64,000 bases of DNA from Bacillus_BD oryzisoli_A (GCF_043641075.1 NZ_JBHZRC010000001.1:682001-746000), one strand, 5' to 3'; shown: positions 51,616 to 60,687, counted from the first letter of the stretch. Numbers and translations are program-made. The notes: generated by a model not told the origin, from the sequence alone.

Positions 51616-51909
51616 TTACGACCAAAGATAATCGGTTAATCCCTCTTTTTCAAGAATTTCTTTTTGTTTAAGTCCTATTAAATCAAAATGAGGGTAGCCT
51701 TCTTTTCTTTTATCAATCCATTCTGCTTTCAGTCCATACTGCTTTCCCCAACTGATTAGCTTCTCCAAATCCTTACAGCCTACTTTTGTAACTGTTTTAC
51801 TACCTGGGAAGCGGCTATCAAGCCAGTAATGTGTAAGAAAAGCAATTTCCCCATTTTCAACTTTCCTTTTCCAATCTAGCAGCTCCTGACGCGTTATACC
51901 AAAAGCCAT
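51616..51909 (-). CDS. yneQ: YneQ family protein
   Basis: A 97-residue soluble protein: MAFGITRQELLDWKRKVENG, IAFLTHYWLDSRFPGSKTVTK, CKDLEKLISWGKQYGL, PHFDLIGLKQKEIL. It matches B. subtilis YneQ, in the same place between yneP and yneR. Function unknown; the fold is probably alpha/beta. Probably cotranscribed with yneP, 37 bp upstream on the minus strand. Confidence 0.88.
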   Translation of the reverse strand: MAFGITRQELLDWKRKVENGEIAFLTHYWLDSRFPGSKTVTKVGCKDLEKLISWGKQYGLKAEWIDKRKEGYPHFDLIGLKQKEILEKEGLTDYLWS

Positions 51910-51946
51910 ACCAAAATCCTCCCCGGCTGCATGTCAACCATATGTA

Positions 51947-52363
51947 CTATTTCTTTATTTCCTCATATTTTTGAAACCATTCCGGAAATGCTTTTTTAAA
52001 TTGAACGGGTCTGAAATTGTCTTTTTTGACAACGATATGCGTTGTTGTCCCTTCAGCACAGACTTCATTATTCCCATTTACTATCGAATATCCATAAACC
52101 GTTTTTAAACCGTCATTTAGTTCGACCCATGTGTTTACAAAAGCCCTCTCACCATATCTGATTGCCTTTTTATATGTACAGTTCACATCATAAACAGGGG
52201 CGTAATAGCCTGACTCTTCCATTTCAAGATAACTATAACCAATGTCTTCAATTAATTGAGTTCTCCCAAGTTCAAACCATTTTAAATAATTCGCGTGGTA
52301 AATTACTCCCATCATATCTGTATCTGCATAAAGTAATTGAATCTCTTTCGTAGAAATAAACAT
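51947..52363 (-). CDS. yneP: YneP, hot-dog acyl-CoA thioesterase
   Basis: A 138-residue hot-dog-fold thioesterase of the YbgC/4HBT type: YADTDMMGVIYHANYLKWFELGR carries the catalytic D-x3-G-x3-H motif. It should hydrolyse acyl-CoA. ATG 52363 lies eight bases after GGAGAGGA; an ATG six codons earlier has no site. Partner of yneQ in the conserved block. Confidence 0.88.
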   Translation of the reverse strand: MFISTKEIQLLYADTDMMGVIYHANYLKWFELGRTQLIEDIGYSYLEMEESGYYAPVYDVNCTYKKAIRYGERAFVNTWVELNDGLKTVYGYSIVNGNNEVCAEGTTTHIVVKKDNFRPVQFKKAFPEWFQKYEEIKK

Positions 52364-52421
52364 TACGTCCTCTCCAATCATTGCTATTTATAGTTGGTTT
52401 TCTATCATTATTATAGCGCTT

Positions 52422-54788
52422 TTAACTGTTTTGTTTATGTTCTTTTCTTAGCTTTCCAAATGCGGCTACTACATCTGATTTTTCAATAATAACCGCTTCA
52501 TTCAACTCAGGAAGGGAATGAGAACTCATTAAACGGCGTGCCTGAGCTTGAATCGACTCATTCATTAAATTAGTTGCAAAACGTCCATTTCCATCTGTAT
52601 GGTGATCCTTAAGTTCAGAAAGTATGAATTCTTCTGCATCACCAGTTAAATGAAAATCAAATTGCTTTCCATATAGTTGCATGATTTGCAGTAATTCCTG
52701 ATTTGAATAATCTTCAAAGTGCAAGAACTTTTTAAAGCGGGATTGTAAGCCTGGATTGCTTGCAAGCAGAAGATTCATTTCATTTGGGTAACCAGCAAGA
52801 ACAACTACTAGATTTTCGTTATGCTTAGTCATTTCATCTACTAATGTATCAATGACTTCTTTACCAAAGTCACCTGCAGATTGTCCCAATAGTGAATAGG
52901 CTTCATCAATAAACAATACACCACCAAGGGCATCTTTTATTTTCCGTTTTGTTTTAATAGCAGTTTGACCTACATAACCGGCCACAAAATCAGCACGGCT
53001 TGTCACGATTAAATGTCCTCTTTTTAATAAACCGCAATCTTTAAGTAACTCAGCATAAATTTTCGCAACCGTCGTTTTTCCTGTACCTGGATTACCGGTA
53101 AATACGGAATGAAGCTGAATGGGTACAGTAGGTAAGCCATGATCCCTTCTCATTTTTTGCATTCTCACAAACGAGATAATTGAACGGACCTCATCTTTAA
53201 CATTTTCTAATCCCACTAAACCGGTTAATTTTTCCTCGGGGTTATCCTTTAATTCTGCTTCACACTGAATAAAATCCTGCTTATCTAATAATGAAAATTG
53301 TAGGATATCATCCTTTTCTTCAACTGCTTGATGTGCTCCCTTTTGAAAAATGGCATCAAGGATGAGATGACGAACAGTCCGTGCATTCCCAAACGTATCA
53401 TCAACCCGTTCTTTTTCAATTCGTTCCTCGAGAGCTGCTTTCGCTTCATCAGTCAGAATATAATCATTTTCAGAGGCCATCTTTTCACCTATCGTGATTA
53501 ATTCCTCATTCGAATAATCAGGTAAAGTGATATGATTGGACATTGGAAAACGACTTCGAAGTCCCGGATTCGCATCAAGAAACTGCCGCATTTCATCTGG
53601 ATACCCAGCAAGGATGACCGCAAACTTTCCGCCGTATTCTTTACCAGTCATTAAAGAAACAAGAGTGTCTATGGCAGTTTGGCCATAATCATTCCCAGAT
53701 TGTCCCTCTCTCTTTAAATTATAGGCTTCATCGATAAACAGCACACCGCCCAAAGCTCTCTCTACCGCTTGACGGACATTTTCCTCTGTTTGCCCAACAT
53801 AAGACCCAACTAATTGTGATCGGTCAACCTCTACGACTTCTTTTCCAGGCAAAACATGTAGCTCATGATATATTTTAGCAAATAACCGCGCAAGCGTTGT
53901 TTTCCCGGTACCTGGATTTCCAGTAAGGATCATATTCAAACTTATTTCATCCTTTGATTGAAATCCCTTATCTTTACGGATTTTTTGATACTTAAAAAAC
54001 TGATAAAAGTCATTTAGTTTTCTTTTAACAGCATCAAGTCCAATCATATTATTTAGCTCTTCTAATGAACTAACTGCTTCTTCAGCCTTATCATTTAATT
54101 CATCAGCAAAAAGTGCCGACCATTGTTTTTTATATTCTTCAATTGCTGTAAGATGTTGTTTCATTTCTTCCAGATGTACGGCTGTATGAAAAGCACCTAC
54201 CAACGAGCTTTCATATTCACTTGTTGCTTTTAGCAAAGATGCCGTTTCCTCAATTGTATCCTCTAGAATCCCTTTCATTTTTTCGTATAAATCAAGGATA
54301 TCTGAATTTGTTATGTACGACGAAGACTGCGTATAGGAGGATATTTTGTCGAAAGTATCTTCTGCAATCGTTAAAAATTGGCCGCATATGACTTTATATG
54401 TCTCTATTGTTTGTTTCTTTGCCTGCCGGTTATCGGTTTCCCTGATTGGCGGGAAGATTAATGCATCTAATAAATGGCTATCCTTTTTCCATTCATATCC
54501 TGCTAGAAACTCGTTTGCTCTAGTATTTGCCGGATTTAACTCCTTTGCTTTTTCCATCCAGGTCAGAACAATAGACCCCTTCTTTCCTTTAGAGAAGGTG
54601 GAAACAGCTAGAATCGTTAATAGCTCGGAAGCGAGCAGACGATTAGTAGCTTCTTTCATATCAAGACTTTGAAGGCTTCGTAAAATTTCTCCTTCATTTT
54701 CTATAAATCCTTGTACTTGAAGTTCCTTTTCCCAATTTTGCACCTTATGAATAAGCTGATCTTGGTCTTGTTGCAACAGTCTTTCCAT
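52422..54788 (-). CDS. SpoVK/CbxX-type protein with two AAA modules
   Basis: A 788-residue protein: an N-terminal helical region of about 240 residues, then two CbxX/CfqX AAA modules with Walker A TGNPGTGKTTLA / TGNPGTGKTTVA, Walker B GGVLFIDEAYNL / GGVLFIDEAYSL and sensor RSRF / QSRF. B. subtilis SpoVK has one such module; two-module forms occur in other spore formers (stage V sporulation protein K-like). It may remodel a protein complex in sporulation, but targets are unknown. An insertion between yneP and tlp. ATG with AAAGAAGTGA. Confidence 0.82.
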   Translation of the reverse strand: MERLLQQDQDQLIHKVQNWEKELQVQGFIENEGEILRSLQSLDMKEATNRLLASELLTILAVSTFSKGKKGSIVLTWMEKAKELNPANTRANEFLAGYEWKKDSHLLDALIFPPIRETDNRQAKKQTIETYKVICGQFLTIAEDTFDKISSYTQSSSYITNSDILDLYEKMKGILEDTIEETASLLKATSEYESSLVGAFHTAVHLEEMKQHLTAIEEYKKQWSALFADELNDKAEEAVSSLEELNNMIGLDAVKRKLNDFYQFFKYQKIRKDKGFQSKDEISLNMILTGNPGTGKTTLARLFAKIYHELHVLPGKEVVEVDRSQLVGSYVGQTEENVRQAVERALGGVLFIDEAYNLKREGQSGNDYGQTAIDTLVSLMTGKEYGGKFAVILAGYPDEMRQFLDANPGLRSRFPMSNHITLPDYSNEELITIGEKMASENDYILTDEAKAALEERIEKERVDDTFGNARTVRHLILDAIFQKGAHQAVEEKDDILQFSLLDKQDFIQCEAELKDNPEEKLTGLVGLENVKDEVRSIISFVRMQKMRRDHGLPTVPIQLHSVFTGNPGTGKTTVAKIYAELLKDCGLLKRGHLIVTSRADFVAGYVGQTAIKTKRKIKDALGGVLFIDEAYSLLGQSAGDFGKEVIDTLVDEMTKHNENLVVVLAGYPNEMNLLLASNPGLQSRFKKFLHFEDYSNQELLQIMQLYGKQFDFHLTGDAEEFILSELKDHHTDGNGRFATNLMNESIQAQARRLMSSHSLPELNEAVIIEKSDVVAAFGKLRKEHKQNS

Positions 54789-54975
54789 TTATATCACTTC
54801 TTTTTCGTCAATAGTATTTGATTGAAAATAATCCTTCTTATTCTAACATATTTTTTCATCGGAATAGTCAGTAGGGGATTTGACTGTAGGAGAGAGAATG
54901 TATGTAGTCCCATTGAAAGAGCAACTACTCCTTCAATGGGATTGATGTAATCATATGGTATAAATAGATTACCTA

Positions 54976-55197
54976 TTAGCGTGAAGAATTCTCATCTTTT
55001 ATTTCAGAACGCATGGCATCAATACTTTCGCGTCTGCGTTCATTTTTCGCTTCAATTTGCGCACGCTCGTCGCCGTTTACATTTTGCATCGTTTCTTCCG
55101 CCTCTTGCATATTATCAATGGTGTTGACAATTATTTCTTGTAGTTTTTCTACATTATCACTTCGATCATCTGGGTTTGGTTTATTATTGTACGTCAT
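54976..55197 (-). CDS. tlp: Small acid-soluble spore protein Tlp
   Basis: A 73-residue hydrophilic protein: NKPNPDDRSDNVEKLQEIIV and MQEAEETM then ERAQIEAKNERRRESIDAMR, matching Tlp (thioredoxin-like protein, a minor SASP) of Bacillus. In B. subtilis it is in the operon sspN-tlp, made in the forespore under sigma-G. Here sspN is upstream on the same strand, 270 bp away, with a terminator between. GGAGG before the ATG. Confidence 0.9.
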   Translation of the reverse strand: MTYNNKPNPDDRSDNVEKLQEIIVNTIDNMQEAEETMQNVNGDERAQIEAKNERRRESIDAMRSEIKDENSSR

Positions 55198-55222
55198 GTT
55201 AATTCCTCCATATCATTAATTA

Positions 55223-55332
55223 TCAAATTCGCTCCGTCAAATTTGCTCCCGGATTTTTATCGACCTCGGTCGATTTATTTCCATTAAAAAATACAGGGCA
55301 TCCGCCGGAGGCTAAACTTCAGAAAGAAGTTT
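55223..55332. repeat. GC-richer repeat-containing segment between sspN and tlp
   Basis: Contains a 14-bp near-perfect direct repeat (TCAAATTCGCTCCG then TCAAATTTGCTCCC, 55223-55250), a palindrome ATCGACC-TC-GGTCGAT (55259-55274) and AAACTTC-AGAAA-GAAGTTT (55314-55332). The composition is higher in GC than the flanks. It may be a remnant of a Bacillaceae interspersed repeat. Confidence 0.45.
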
Positions 55333-55420
55333 AAAAATACAGAGTTAGTTTGTCTCGCTCACCAAAAAATAATCAACATAATTGTACAAAATTTAATTTT
55401 CAATAAAATGATTATGTAAA

Positions 55421-55467
55421 TAAAAAAGAGAGAAAGAACCTTTGGAAGGTCTTTCTCTCTTTTTTAT
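55421..55467 (-). terminator. Terminator after sspN
   Basis: AAAAAAGAGAGAAAGA / TCTTTCTCTCTTTTTT with an inner CCTT / AAGG pair, adjacent to the sspN stop; 16-bp stem plus T-run. Confidence 0.9.
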
Positions 55468-55611
55468 TTATTCGCCCTTTGTTTGTATCACTTGGGCATG
55501 TTTACCGGATGTATCCTGCATTTTCTTTCCTTTATTACCGCCAAAGCCACGTGGTTGTGTACCTAATGTCTCTGGTACATGATGTTTACTGTCTCTCTTT
55601 GGATTACTCAT
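55468..55611 (-). CDS. sspN: Small acid-soluble spore protein N
   Basis: A 47-residue gene with GAGGAGGG upstream. The sequence MSNPKRDSKHHVPETLGTQP then GGNKGKKMQDTSGKHAQ and the ending QTKGE matches SspN of B. subtilis (notably NKG-KMxDTSG and QTKGE). SspN is a minor spore protein with unknown structural role. Neighbour order sspN-tlp and yneN is conserved. Confidence 0.9.
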   Translation of the reverse strand: MSNPKRDSKHHVPETLGTQPRGFGGNKGKKMQDTSGKHAQVIQTKGE

Positions 55612-55756
55612 CTGAATCCCTCCTCAAAAGCTTTCTTTTTCATGAGTATGCTATTACCAGCCGCGTCGATTGCTGCTGTTACTCCTCATGTAAAGTATCT
55701 CCTTTAGGGAAGGTTTCATTAATGGTAATGACTGTTAGAACTATTTCACAGCAAAT

Positions 55757-55888
55757 TTACTCCGCTTTACTAAGATGTTTCTTTTCTAATCTTTCTTCAA
55801 TTTTCTCGATTGCAGCCTGATCACGTAATAATTGAAGTTTATTTTCATTAACGAGTTCTGAGAAAGAACGTTTTCTTGGTTTTCTCAT
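55757..55888 (-). CDS. FbpB family small basic protein
   Basis: A 43-residue protein: MRKPRKRSFSELVNENKLQL followed by LRDQAAIEKIEERLEKKH. It matches the FbpB family (Fur-regulated small basic proteins; B. subtilis FbpB starts MRKKRRxSFxELVxxNK). FbpB helps the small RNA FsrA lower iron-protein synthesis; citB, aconitase, is a known FsrA target and lies 0.9 kb away. A clear Fur box is not visible in the upstream 100 bp. Start ATG 55888, with GGAGTGTGA upstream. No other gene would explain this frame. Confidence 0.75.
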   Translation of the reverse strand: MRKPRKRSFSELVNENKLQLLRDQAAIEKIEERLEKKHLSKAE

Positions 55889-56115
55889 TATTGATTCACA
55901 CTCCTTATTTACTATTGTAAGCGTTATTATGTCCAATAACTGAATTAATTATTACAAATTTTCGAAAATTAGTTTTTTTACGAGCGATTTCGACATTTTT
56001 CTTCCTGTTTTTATTATACCATGATTCCTTGAAAAAGTTTATGAAAAATAAAATATGTTCTGAAAATTTATTTTATTATTCATTTCATTTTTACAAGATT
56101 CTATTAATAGTACGC

Positions 56116-56152
56116 AAAAAAAACACTGATTCCATGCTAATCAGTGTTTTTT
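56116..56152 (-). terminator. Terminator after yneN
   Basis: AAAAAACACTGATT / AATCAGTGTTTTTT, seven-base loop, just after the yneN stop. Confidence 0.9.
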
Positions 56153-56155
56153 CTC

Positions 56156-56665
56156 TTACATATCATCCACATATTGTTCCATTATTTCCTCTGTCATGGC
56201 TGAAATATATTTATGTCGAATGATTCCCTCTTCATCTATAAAATAAGTAGTTGGAATTGTTAAAATCTGATACATTGTATTCACTTCATCTTTTTCATCT
56301 AGAAGGATTGGGAATGTAATCCCCATCTCGTTGACAAATTTATTCACATCGTATTGGGGATCTATATTAACAGCAAGGATTACCACATCATCCCCAGCAG
56401 ATTTATGAAACTTTTCCATATCTGGCATTTCCTCTTTACAAGGCGGACACCAAGTTGCCCAAAAGTTTAACAGTACTTTTTTTCCTTGAAAATCAGATAG
56501 CTTGACCGTTTCACCTGCTAAATTTTTCACCTCAAAGTCCGGTGCCTTAACACCGACTTTTAACCCTGGCAGGTTATCTGGCTTTTCTTCTTTTTCCATT
56601 GCCTGTACAATCGCTACAGTCATCATCGCAAGTAATAGAACAGCTGCAGCAACCTTTTTAACCAT
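56156..56665 (-). CDS. yneN: TlpA/ResA-type thiol-disulphide oxidoreductase YneN
   Basis: A 169-residue extracytoplasmic thioredoxin-fold protein: signal anchor (residues 4-22), then LKVGVKAPDFEVKNLAGETV, the active site NFWATWCPPCKEEMPDME and the cis-Pro loop LTIPTTYFIDEEGII. It should reduce or shuffle disulphides of exported proteins on the outer membrane face. Matches B. subtilis YneN, next to citB in both. ATG 56665 after AAGGGGGA; a start nine codons earlier has no site. Confidence 0.9.
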   Translation of the reverse strand: MVKKVAAAVLLLAMMTVAIVQAMEKEEKPDNLPGLKVGVKAPDFEVKNLAGETVKLSDFQGKKVLLNFWATWCPPCKEEMPDMEKFHKSAGDDVVILAVNIDPQYDVNKFVNEMGITFPILLDEKDEVNTMYQILTIPTTYFIDEEGIIRHKYISAMTEEIMEQYVDDM

Positions 56666-56754
56666 GAAAAATCCCCCTTGTTTTCCAGCCATTATTATGT
56701 ATATTGTAACCTAAAAATCCAGCATTATGAAATAATTATTCTTGTATATGAAAC

Positions 56755-56785
56755 AAAACACCATACAAGTATCTTGTATGGTGTT
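56755..56785 (-). terminator. Terminator of citB
   Basis: AAACACCATACAAG / CTTGTATGGTGTTT, three-base loop, 17 bp beyond the citB stop on the minus strand. Confidence 0.85.
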
Positions 56786-56801
56786 TCAAAAGAAAAGAAA
56801 C

Positions 56802-59507
56802 TTATTTTAATTTTTCACGAAGTACCATTTGAAGAATACCACCGTGACGATAGTAATCAATTTCCACTTCAGAATCGAAGCGAACAAGTACTTCAAATTC
56901 TTTCTTATTGCCTTCTTCATCAGTAGCTGTTACTTTCAATAGGTCACGAGGACGAACGTTTTCATCGATTTGAACATCGATCACTTCTTTACCAGTTAGG
57001 CCAAGAGTTTCAGCACTTTCTCCATCCTTAAATTGTAATGGAAGAACTCCCATAAGAACAAGGTTAGAACGGTGAATACGCTCATAGCTTTCAGCAATAA
57101 CTGTCTTGATTCCAAGTAAGTTTGTGCCTTTTGCTGCCCAGTCACGAGAAGATCCCATTCCGTAATCTTTACCAGCTAGAACAACTAGGCCAGTTCCATC
57201 TTCTTTATACTTCATGCATGCATCATAGATAGATGTTACTTCACCAGTTGGCCAGTAAGTTGTGAAACCACCTTCTGTACCAGGAGCGATTTGGTTGCGG
57301 ATACGAATGTTTGCAAATGTACCACGCATCATAACTTCATGGTTACCACGACGAGAACCATAAGAGTTAAAGTCACGTACTTCAACACCATTTTCGCGTA
57401 AATATTTTCCTGCTGGTGTATCCTTACCGATTGCACCTGCTGGAGAAATATGGTCTGTTGTTACAGAATCACCGAACTTACCAACAACACGTAAACCAGC
57501 TAATGGTTTTACTTCTTCTGGATCTGGCTTTAAGCCTTCGAAGAATGGTGGATTCTGAATGTAAGTTGATGTTTCATCAAAAGTATATAATGCATCATTG
57601 CTTGTTTGAATTTTATTCCAAAGTGCATTATCAGCAAACACATTCGCATATTCGGCACGGAATAATTCTGGTGTAACGGTTTGTTTAACAACTTCATTGA
57701 TTTCAGCAGTAGTTGGCCAGATATCCTTGAAGAATACATCATTTCCATCTTTATCTTTACCAAGTGATTCATTTTGAAGGTCGATATCAACTGTACCAGC
57801 TAGTGCATAAGCAACAACAAGCGGCGGTGAAGCCAAGTAGTTAGCTTTTACTAGCGGATGGATACGTCCTTCAAAGTTACGGTTACCAGAAAGAACAGAT
57901 GTAACAAGTAAATCGCTGTCTGCAACTGCTTTTTCAATTTCATCTAATAATGGACCAGAGTTACCGATACATGTTGTACAGCCATATCCAACTGTGTTAA
58001 AACCAAGCTTTTCAAGGTATGGAAGCAAACCTGAATCACGTAAATATCCAGTTACAACTTTTGAACCTGGAGCTAATGAAGTTTTAACAAATTTAGGTAC
58101 TTCTAAGCCAAGCTCAACGGCTTTCTTTGCTACTAAACCAGCGCCTACTAATACATATGGATTTGAAGTATTTGTACAGCTTGTGATTGCAGCAATTGCA
58201 ATTGCACCCGTTTTCATTGTTACTTGATCGCCATTTGCAAAATTAACAACTGTTTCTTTGTTAATTTCATCTTCATTTAAACCAAAACCTTGGTTTCCTT
58301 GAGGAGCAGTAATGGCTTTGTTAAATTCCTTTTTCATTTGTGAAAGTGGAATTAAATCCTGTGGACGCTTAGGACCAGAAAGATTTGCTTCGATTTCAGC
58401 AAGGTTAATTTCAACTACTTTTGTATATACTGGTTCTAAAGATGGATCAAAGAATAATCCGTTTTCTTTACAGTATGTTTCGACAATTTTAATTTGTTCT
58501 TCAGAACGACCTGATAAGCGCATGTACTCTAGAGATTCTCCGTCAACTGGGAAGAATCCACAAGTTGCACCATATTCAGGAGCCATGTTGGCAATTGTAG
58601 CACGGTCTGCAAGTGGTAATGCAGGTACTCCAGGACCGAAGAATTCAACGAATTTACCTACAACACCATGGCTGCGAAGTACTTGTGTAACTTTTAAAGC
58701 AAGGTCAGTAGCAGTTGCGCCGTCTGGAAGTTCTCCAACTAGCTTAACCCCAACAACTTCAGGAACCGGGAAGTATGAAGGCTGTCCTAACATGCCTGCT
58801 TCTGCTTCAATACCGCCTACACCCCATCCAAGAACACCGATACCATTAATCATTGTCGTGTGAGAGTCAGTACCAACTAGTGTATCAGGGAATGCTTCAA
58901 ATTCACCGTCAGCATTTTCTACAGCGTGCACTACGTTAGCAAGGTACTCTAGGTTAACCTGGTGTACGATACCTGTTGCAGGTGGAACTGCACGATAGTT
59001 ATTGAATGCTTTTTGTGCCCAGCTTAGGAACTGGTAACGCTCAGTATTACGTTCAAATTCTAACTCCATGTTAAGACCTAGAGCTTCTGGAGTTCCATAT
59101 TTATCAACTTGTACAGAGTGGTCAATAACAAGATCAACTGGCTTTAGCGGGTTGATTTTGTCAGGGTCTCCACCTAAATCAGCCATTGCCTTACGAAGTG
59201 AAGCAAGGTCAACGACAGCAGGTACTCCTGTAAAGTCTTGAAGGATAACACGTGATGGTTTAAAAGGAACATCGATCTCTTTCACTTCATCTGTTCCCCA
59301 TTTAGCTAAATTCTCAACATGCTCCTTTGTGATTACACGTCCATCATACTGACGAAGCACAGATTCTAATAATACTTTAATAGAATAAGGCAATTTAGAT
59401 ACATTGCCTAATCCAGCCTGTTCTAATGCGCCTAAATCATAAAAATTATAACGCTTCCCGTCTAATTCAAATGATTTACGGGCTTGAAAAACATCATTAT
59501 TTGACAT
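56802..59507 (-). CDS. citB: Aconitate hydratase (aconitase)
   Basis: A 901-residue aconitase A, close to B. subtilis CitB (909). The [4Fe-4S] ligands are in TSCTNTSNP (about residue 436) and GYGCTTCIGNSGP (two cysteines, about 503); the C-terminal swivel domain has YGSRRGNHEVMMRGTFANIR. It interconverts citrate and isocitrate in the TCA cycle and, in B. subtilis, binds RNA when iron is low. The ATG at 59507, after GGGGGAAATA, was preferred to a longer frame starting 19 codons earlier. Controlled from the promoter described upstream; citrate-sensing CcpC sites were not clearly recognised. Confidence 0.96.
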   Translation of the reverse strand: MSNNDVFQARKSFELDGKRYNFYDLGALEQAGLGNVSKLPYSIKVLLESVLRQYDGRVITKEHVENLAKWGTDEVKEIDVPFKPSRVILQDFTGVPAVVDLASLRKAMADLGGDPDKINPLKPVDLVIDHSVQVDKYGTPEALGLNMELEFERNTERYQFLSWAQKAFNNYRAVPPATGIVHQVNLEYLANVVHAVENADGEFEAFPDTLVGTDSHTTMINGIGVLGWGVGGIEAEAGMLGQPSYFPVPEVVGVKLVGELPDGATATDLALKVTQVLRSHGVVGKFVEFFGPGVPALPLADRATIANMAPEYGATCGFFPVDGESLEYMRLSGRSEEQIKIVETYCKENGLFFDPSLEPVYTKVVEINLAEIEANLSGPKRPQDLIPLSQMKKEFNKAITAPQGNQGFGLNEDEINKETVVNFANGDQVTMKTGAIAIAAITSCTNTSNPYVLVGAGLVAKKAVELGLEVPKFVKTSLAPGSKVVTGYLRDSGLLPYLEKLGFNTVGYGCTTCIGNSGPLLDEIEKAVADSDLLVTSVLSGNRNFEGRIHPLVKANYLASPPLVVAYALAGTVDIDLQNESLGKDKDGNDVFFKDIWPTTAEINEVVKQTVTPELFRAEYANVFADNALWNKIQTSNDALYTFDETSTYIQNPPFFEGLKPDPEEVKPLAGLRVVGKFGDSVTTDHISPAGAIGKDTPAGKYLRENGVEVRDFNSYGSRRGNHEVMMRGTFANIRIRNQIAPGTEGGFTTYWPTGEVTSIYDACMKYKEDGTGLVVLAGKDYGMGSSRDWAAKGTNLLGIKTVIAESYERIHRSNLVLMGVLPLQFKDGESAETLGLTGKEVIDVQIDENVRPRDLLKVTATDEEGNKKEFEVLVRFDSEVEIDYYRHGGILQMVLREKLK

Positions 59508-59825
59508 TATGTATTTCCCCCATTTCTTAAAGTTGTTCGTAATTATTTTATACAATTTTCGCACTTTTGTCGAAAAGTTTGAATTTTTTATTTTGTCCCA
59601 AACTTCTCTAACGTTTTTATTTTAATATAAGCATCGATATAAGTAAATAACAAGAAAGTGATGTTTTTTACCATATTTACTTAATATTTAATATTATCTA
59701 TCAGATTTTTACAATTTATCGAAAAAATATAAAATTTATCTAATTATGTAGACTATTTTCGAAGATTTTATGCTGAATAATGACAAAAAATGCAGAGATA
59801 ATAATGAAAAATGGAGGTGAACACG
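59508..59825. other. Divergent region between citB and sspO
   Basis: About 320 bp containing the citB promoter and the sspO start region. Apart from the promoter and the sspO ribosome binding site nothing else is recognisable; no clear CcpC, CodY or CcpA site was seen. Confidence 0.5.
59545..59573 (-). promoter_or_regulatory. Sigma-A promoter of citB
   Basis: On the minus strand TCGACA (59573-59568), 17-bp spacer, TAAAAT (59550-59545); about 38 bp before the citB start. Confidence 0.55.
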
Positions 59826-59975
59826 ATGGCAAAAAGAAGAGCTAATCATATCATTCCAGGTGCGAATGCGGCTAGTGCACAGGGAAAAGGAACAGGATTT
59901 AATGAGGAATTTTCTAATGAACCGCTGACAGAAGCACAAAAGATGAATAATAAGAAACGAAAGAAAAATCAATAA
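59826..59975 (+). CDS. sspO: Small acid-soluble spore protein O
   Basis: A 49-residue spore protein: MAKRRANHIIPGANAASAQG, KGTGFNEEFSNEPLTEAQKM and a basic KKRKKNQ tail, matching SspO (CotK) of B. subtilis. In B. subtilis it is cotranscribed with sspP next to citB; sspP is missing here, its place being taken by a MITE-like palindrome. GGAGGTG eight bases before the ATG. Made in the forespore (family knowledge). Confidence 0.93.
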   Translation: MAKRRANHIIPGANAASAQGKGTGFNEEFSNEPLTEAQKMNNKKRKKNQ

Positions 59976-59990
59976 AAGAACCCTTCACGG

Positions 59991-60068
59991 GGCTGTTGTC
60001 AAAGTGGGAAAGGAGCTACGATTCCTTTTCCACTTTGTTTAGAAAATCCACTTAATTTGTCAACAGCC
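59991..60068. mobile_element. MITE-like nested palindrome after sspO
   Basis: Terminal arms GGCTGTTGTCAA (59991-60002) and TTGTCAACAGCC (60057-60068) are inverted with one mismatch; inside, CAAAGTGGGAAAGGA / TCCTTTTCCACTTTG (60000-60037) forms a hairpin that can act as the sspO terminator. GGCTGTTGTCAA ends resemble IS-type terminal inverted repeats I recall from Bacillaceae. No target-site duplication is obvious. Confidence 0.4.
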
Positions 60069-60165
60069 ATAACGTGACGAGTTTTTTTACTATGATCAAT
60101 ATTACTTTCGACAAAAATATTTCTCCTAGTCAAAGTAACTCTCACCGCTTACTCTTCTTATAATA

Positions 60166-60687
60166 TTATAAAAACATACTCATATTCATCGTAGTGATGA
60201 CCGCTTGATCCGGTTTAATTAGCCTCTTAGCAATTTTCCATTGGTCGTCAATTTTTCGAATAATGTCATGCCGTTCACCAAATAGCTGTTCAACTTCATG
60301 ATGAGAGCCTCTGCTACGTTGAAAGAGGAAATAGCTCCTTACTTTGTATTCATTAGGGCTGGATGTACTTTCAACTACAATATTGGTGATAAAATGACGC
60401 TGTCTTGTAGCAGGATTTTCCACCCAGGCTGATTTTGTATATAGTCTGTTTACCCGTGTACTTAATGAAGTTTTGGTTTCATAGTAAAAATCAATATCGC
60501 TAGCAATATTATTGGCCCCGACTCCTTCAACCGTTTCACGAACAGGCATTTGGTACGTTAGATCCTCTGCTAATAGTTCAATCCATTCCTTGTACATCCC
60601 ATTATCTAAATAATATGCCTCTTGATTAAGCAAATGAGTGATTTCAAGATAAAGCTCCGGTGTTATTTGATTTGTTACTGTTGTCAT
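60166..60687 (-). CDS. Aromatic-ring dioxygenase, small (beta) subunit (second copy)
   Basis: A 173-residue beta subunit of the SnoaL/NTF2 fold: YLEITHLLNQEAYYLDNGMYKEWIELLAEDLTYQMPV, then STRVNRLYTKSAWVENPATRQRH and the end VITTMNMSMFL. It overlaps the alpha gene by four bases, so the pair is coupled. Sequence is clearly distinct from the beta subunit at 8838-9317 (173 versus 159 residues; different substrate class). Resembles biphenyl/phenylpropionate-type beta subunits more than the first copy. Confidence 0.87.
   Translation of the reverse strand: MTTVTNQITPELYLEITHLLNQEAYYLDNGMYKEWIELLAEDLTYQMPVRETVEGVGANNIASDIDFYYETKTSLSTRVNRLYTKSAWVENPATRQRHFITNIVVESTSSPNEYKVRSYFLFQRSRGSHHEVEQLFGERHDIIRKIDDQWKIAKRLIKPDQAVITTMNMSMFL

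Noticed and set aside
55479..55820. A 113-codon plus-strand frame opposite sspN and the FbpB-like gene
   Set aside because: The minus strand carries two recognisable conserved small genes with good ribosome binding sites; this is their antisense.
57994..58863. Long plus-strand frames inside citB
   Set aside because: Products of codon bias on the opposite strand of a highly expressed gene; no ribosome binding site or family match.
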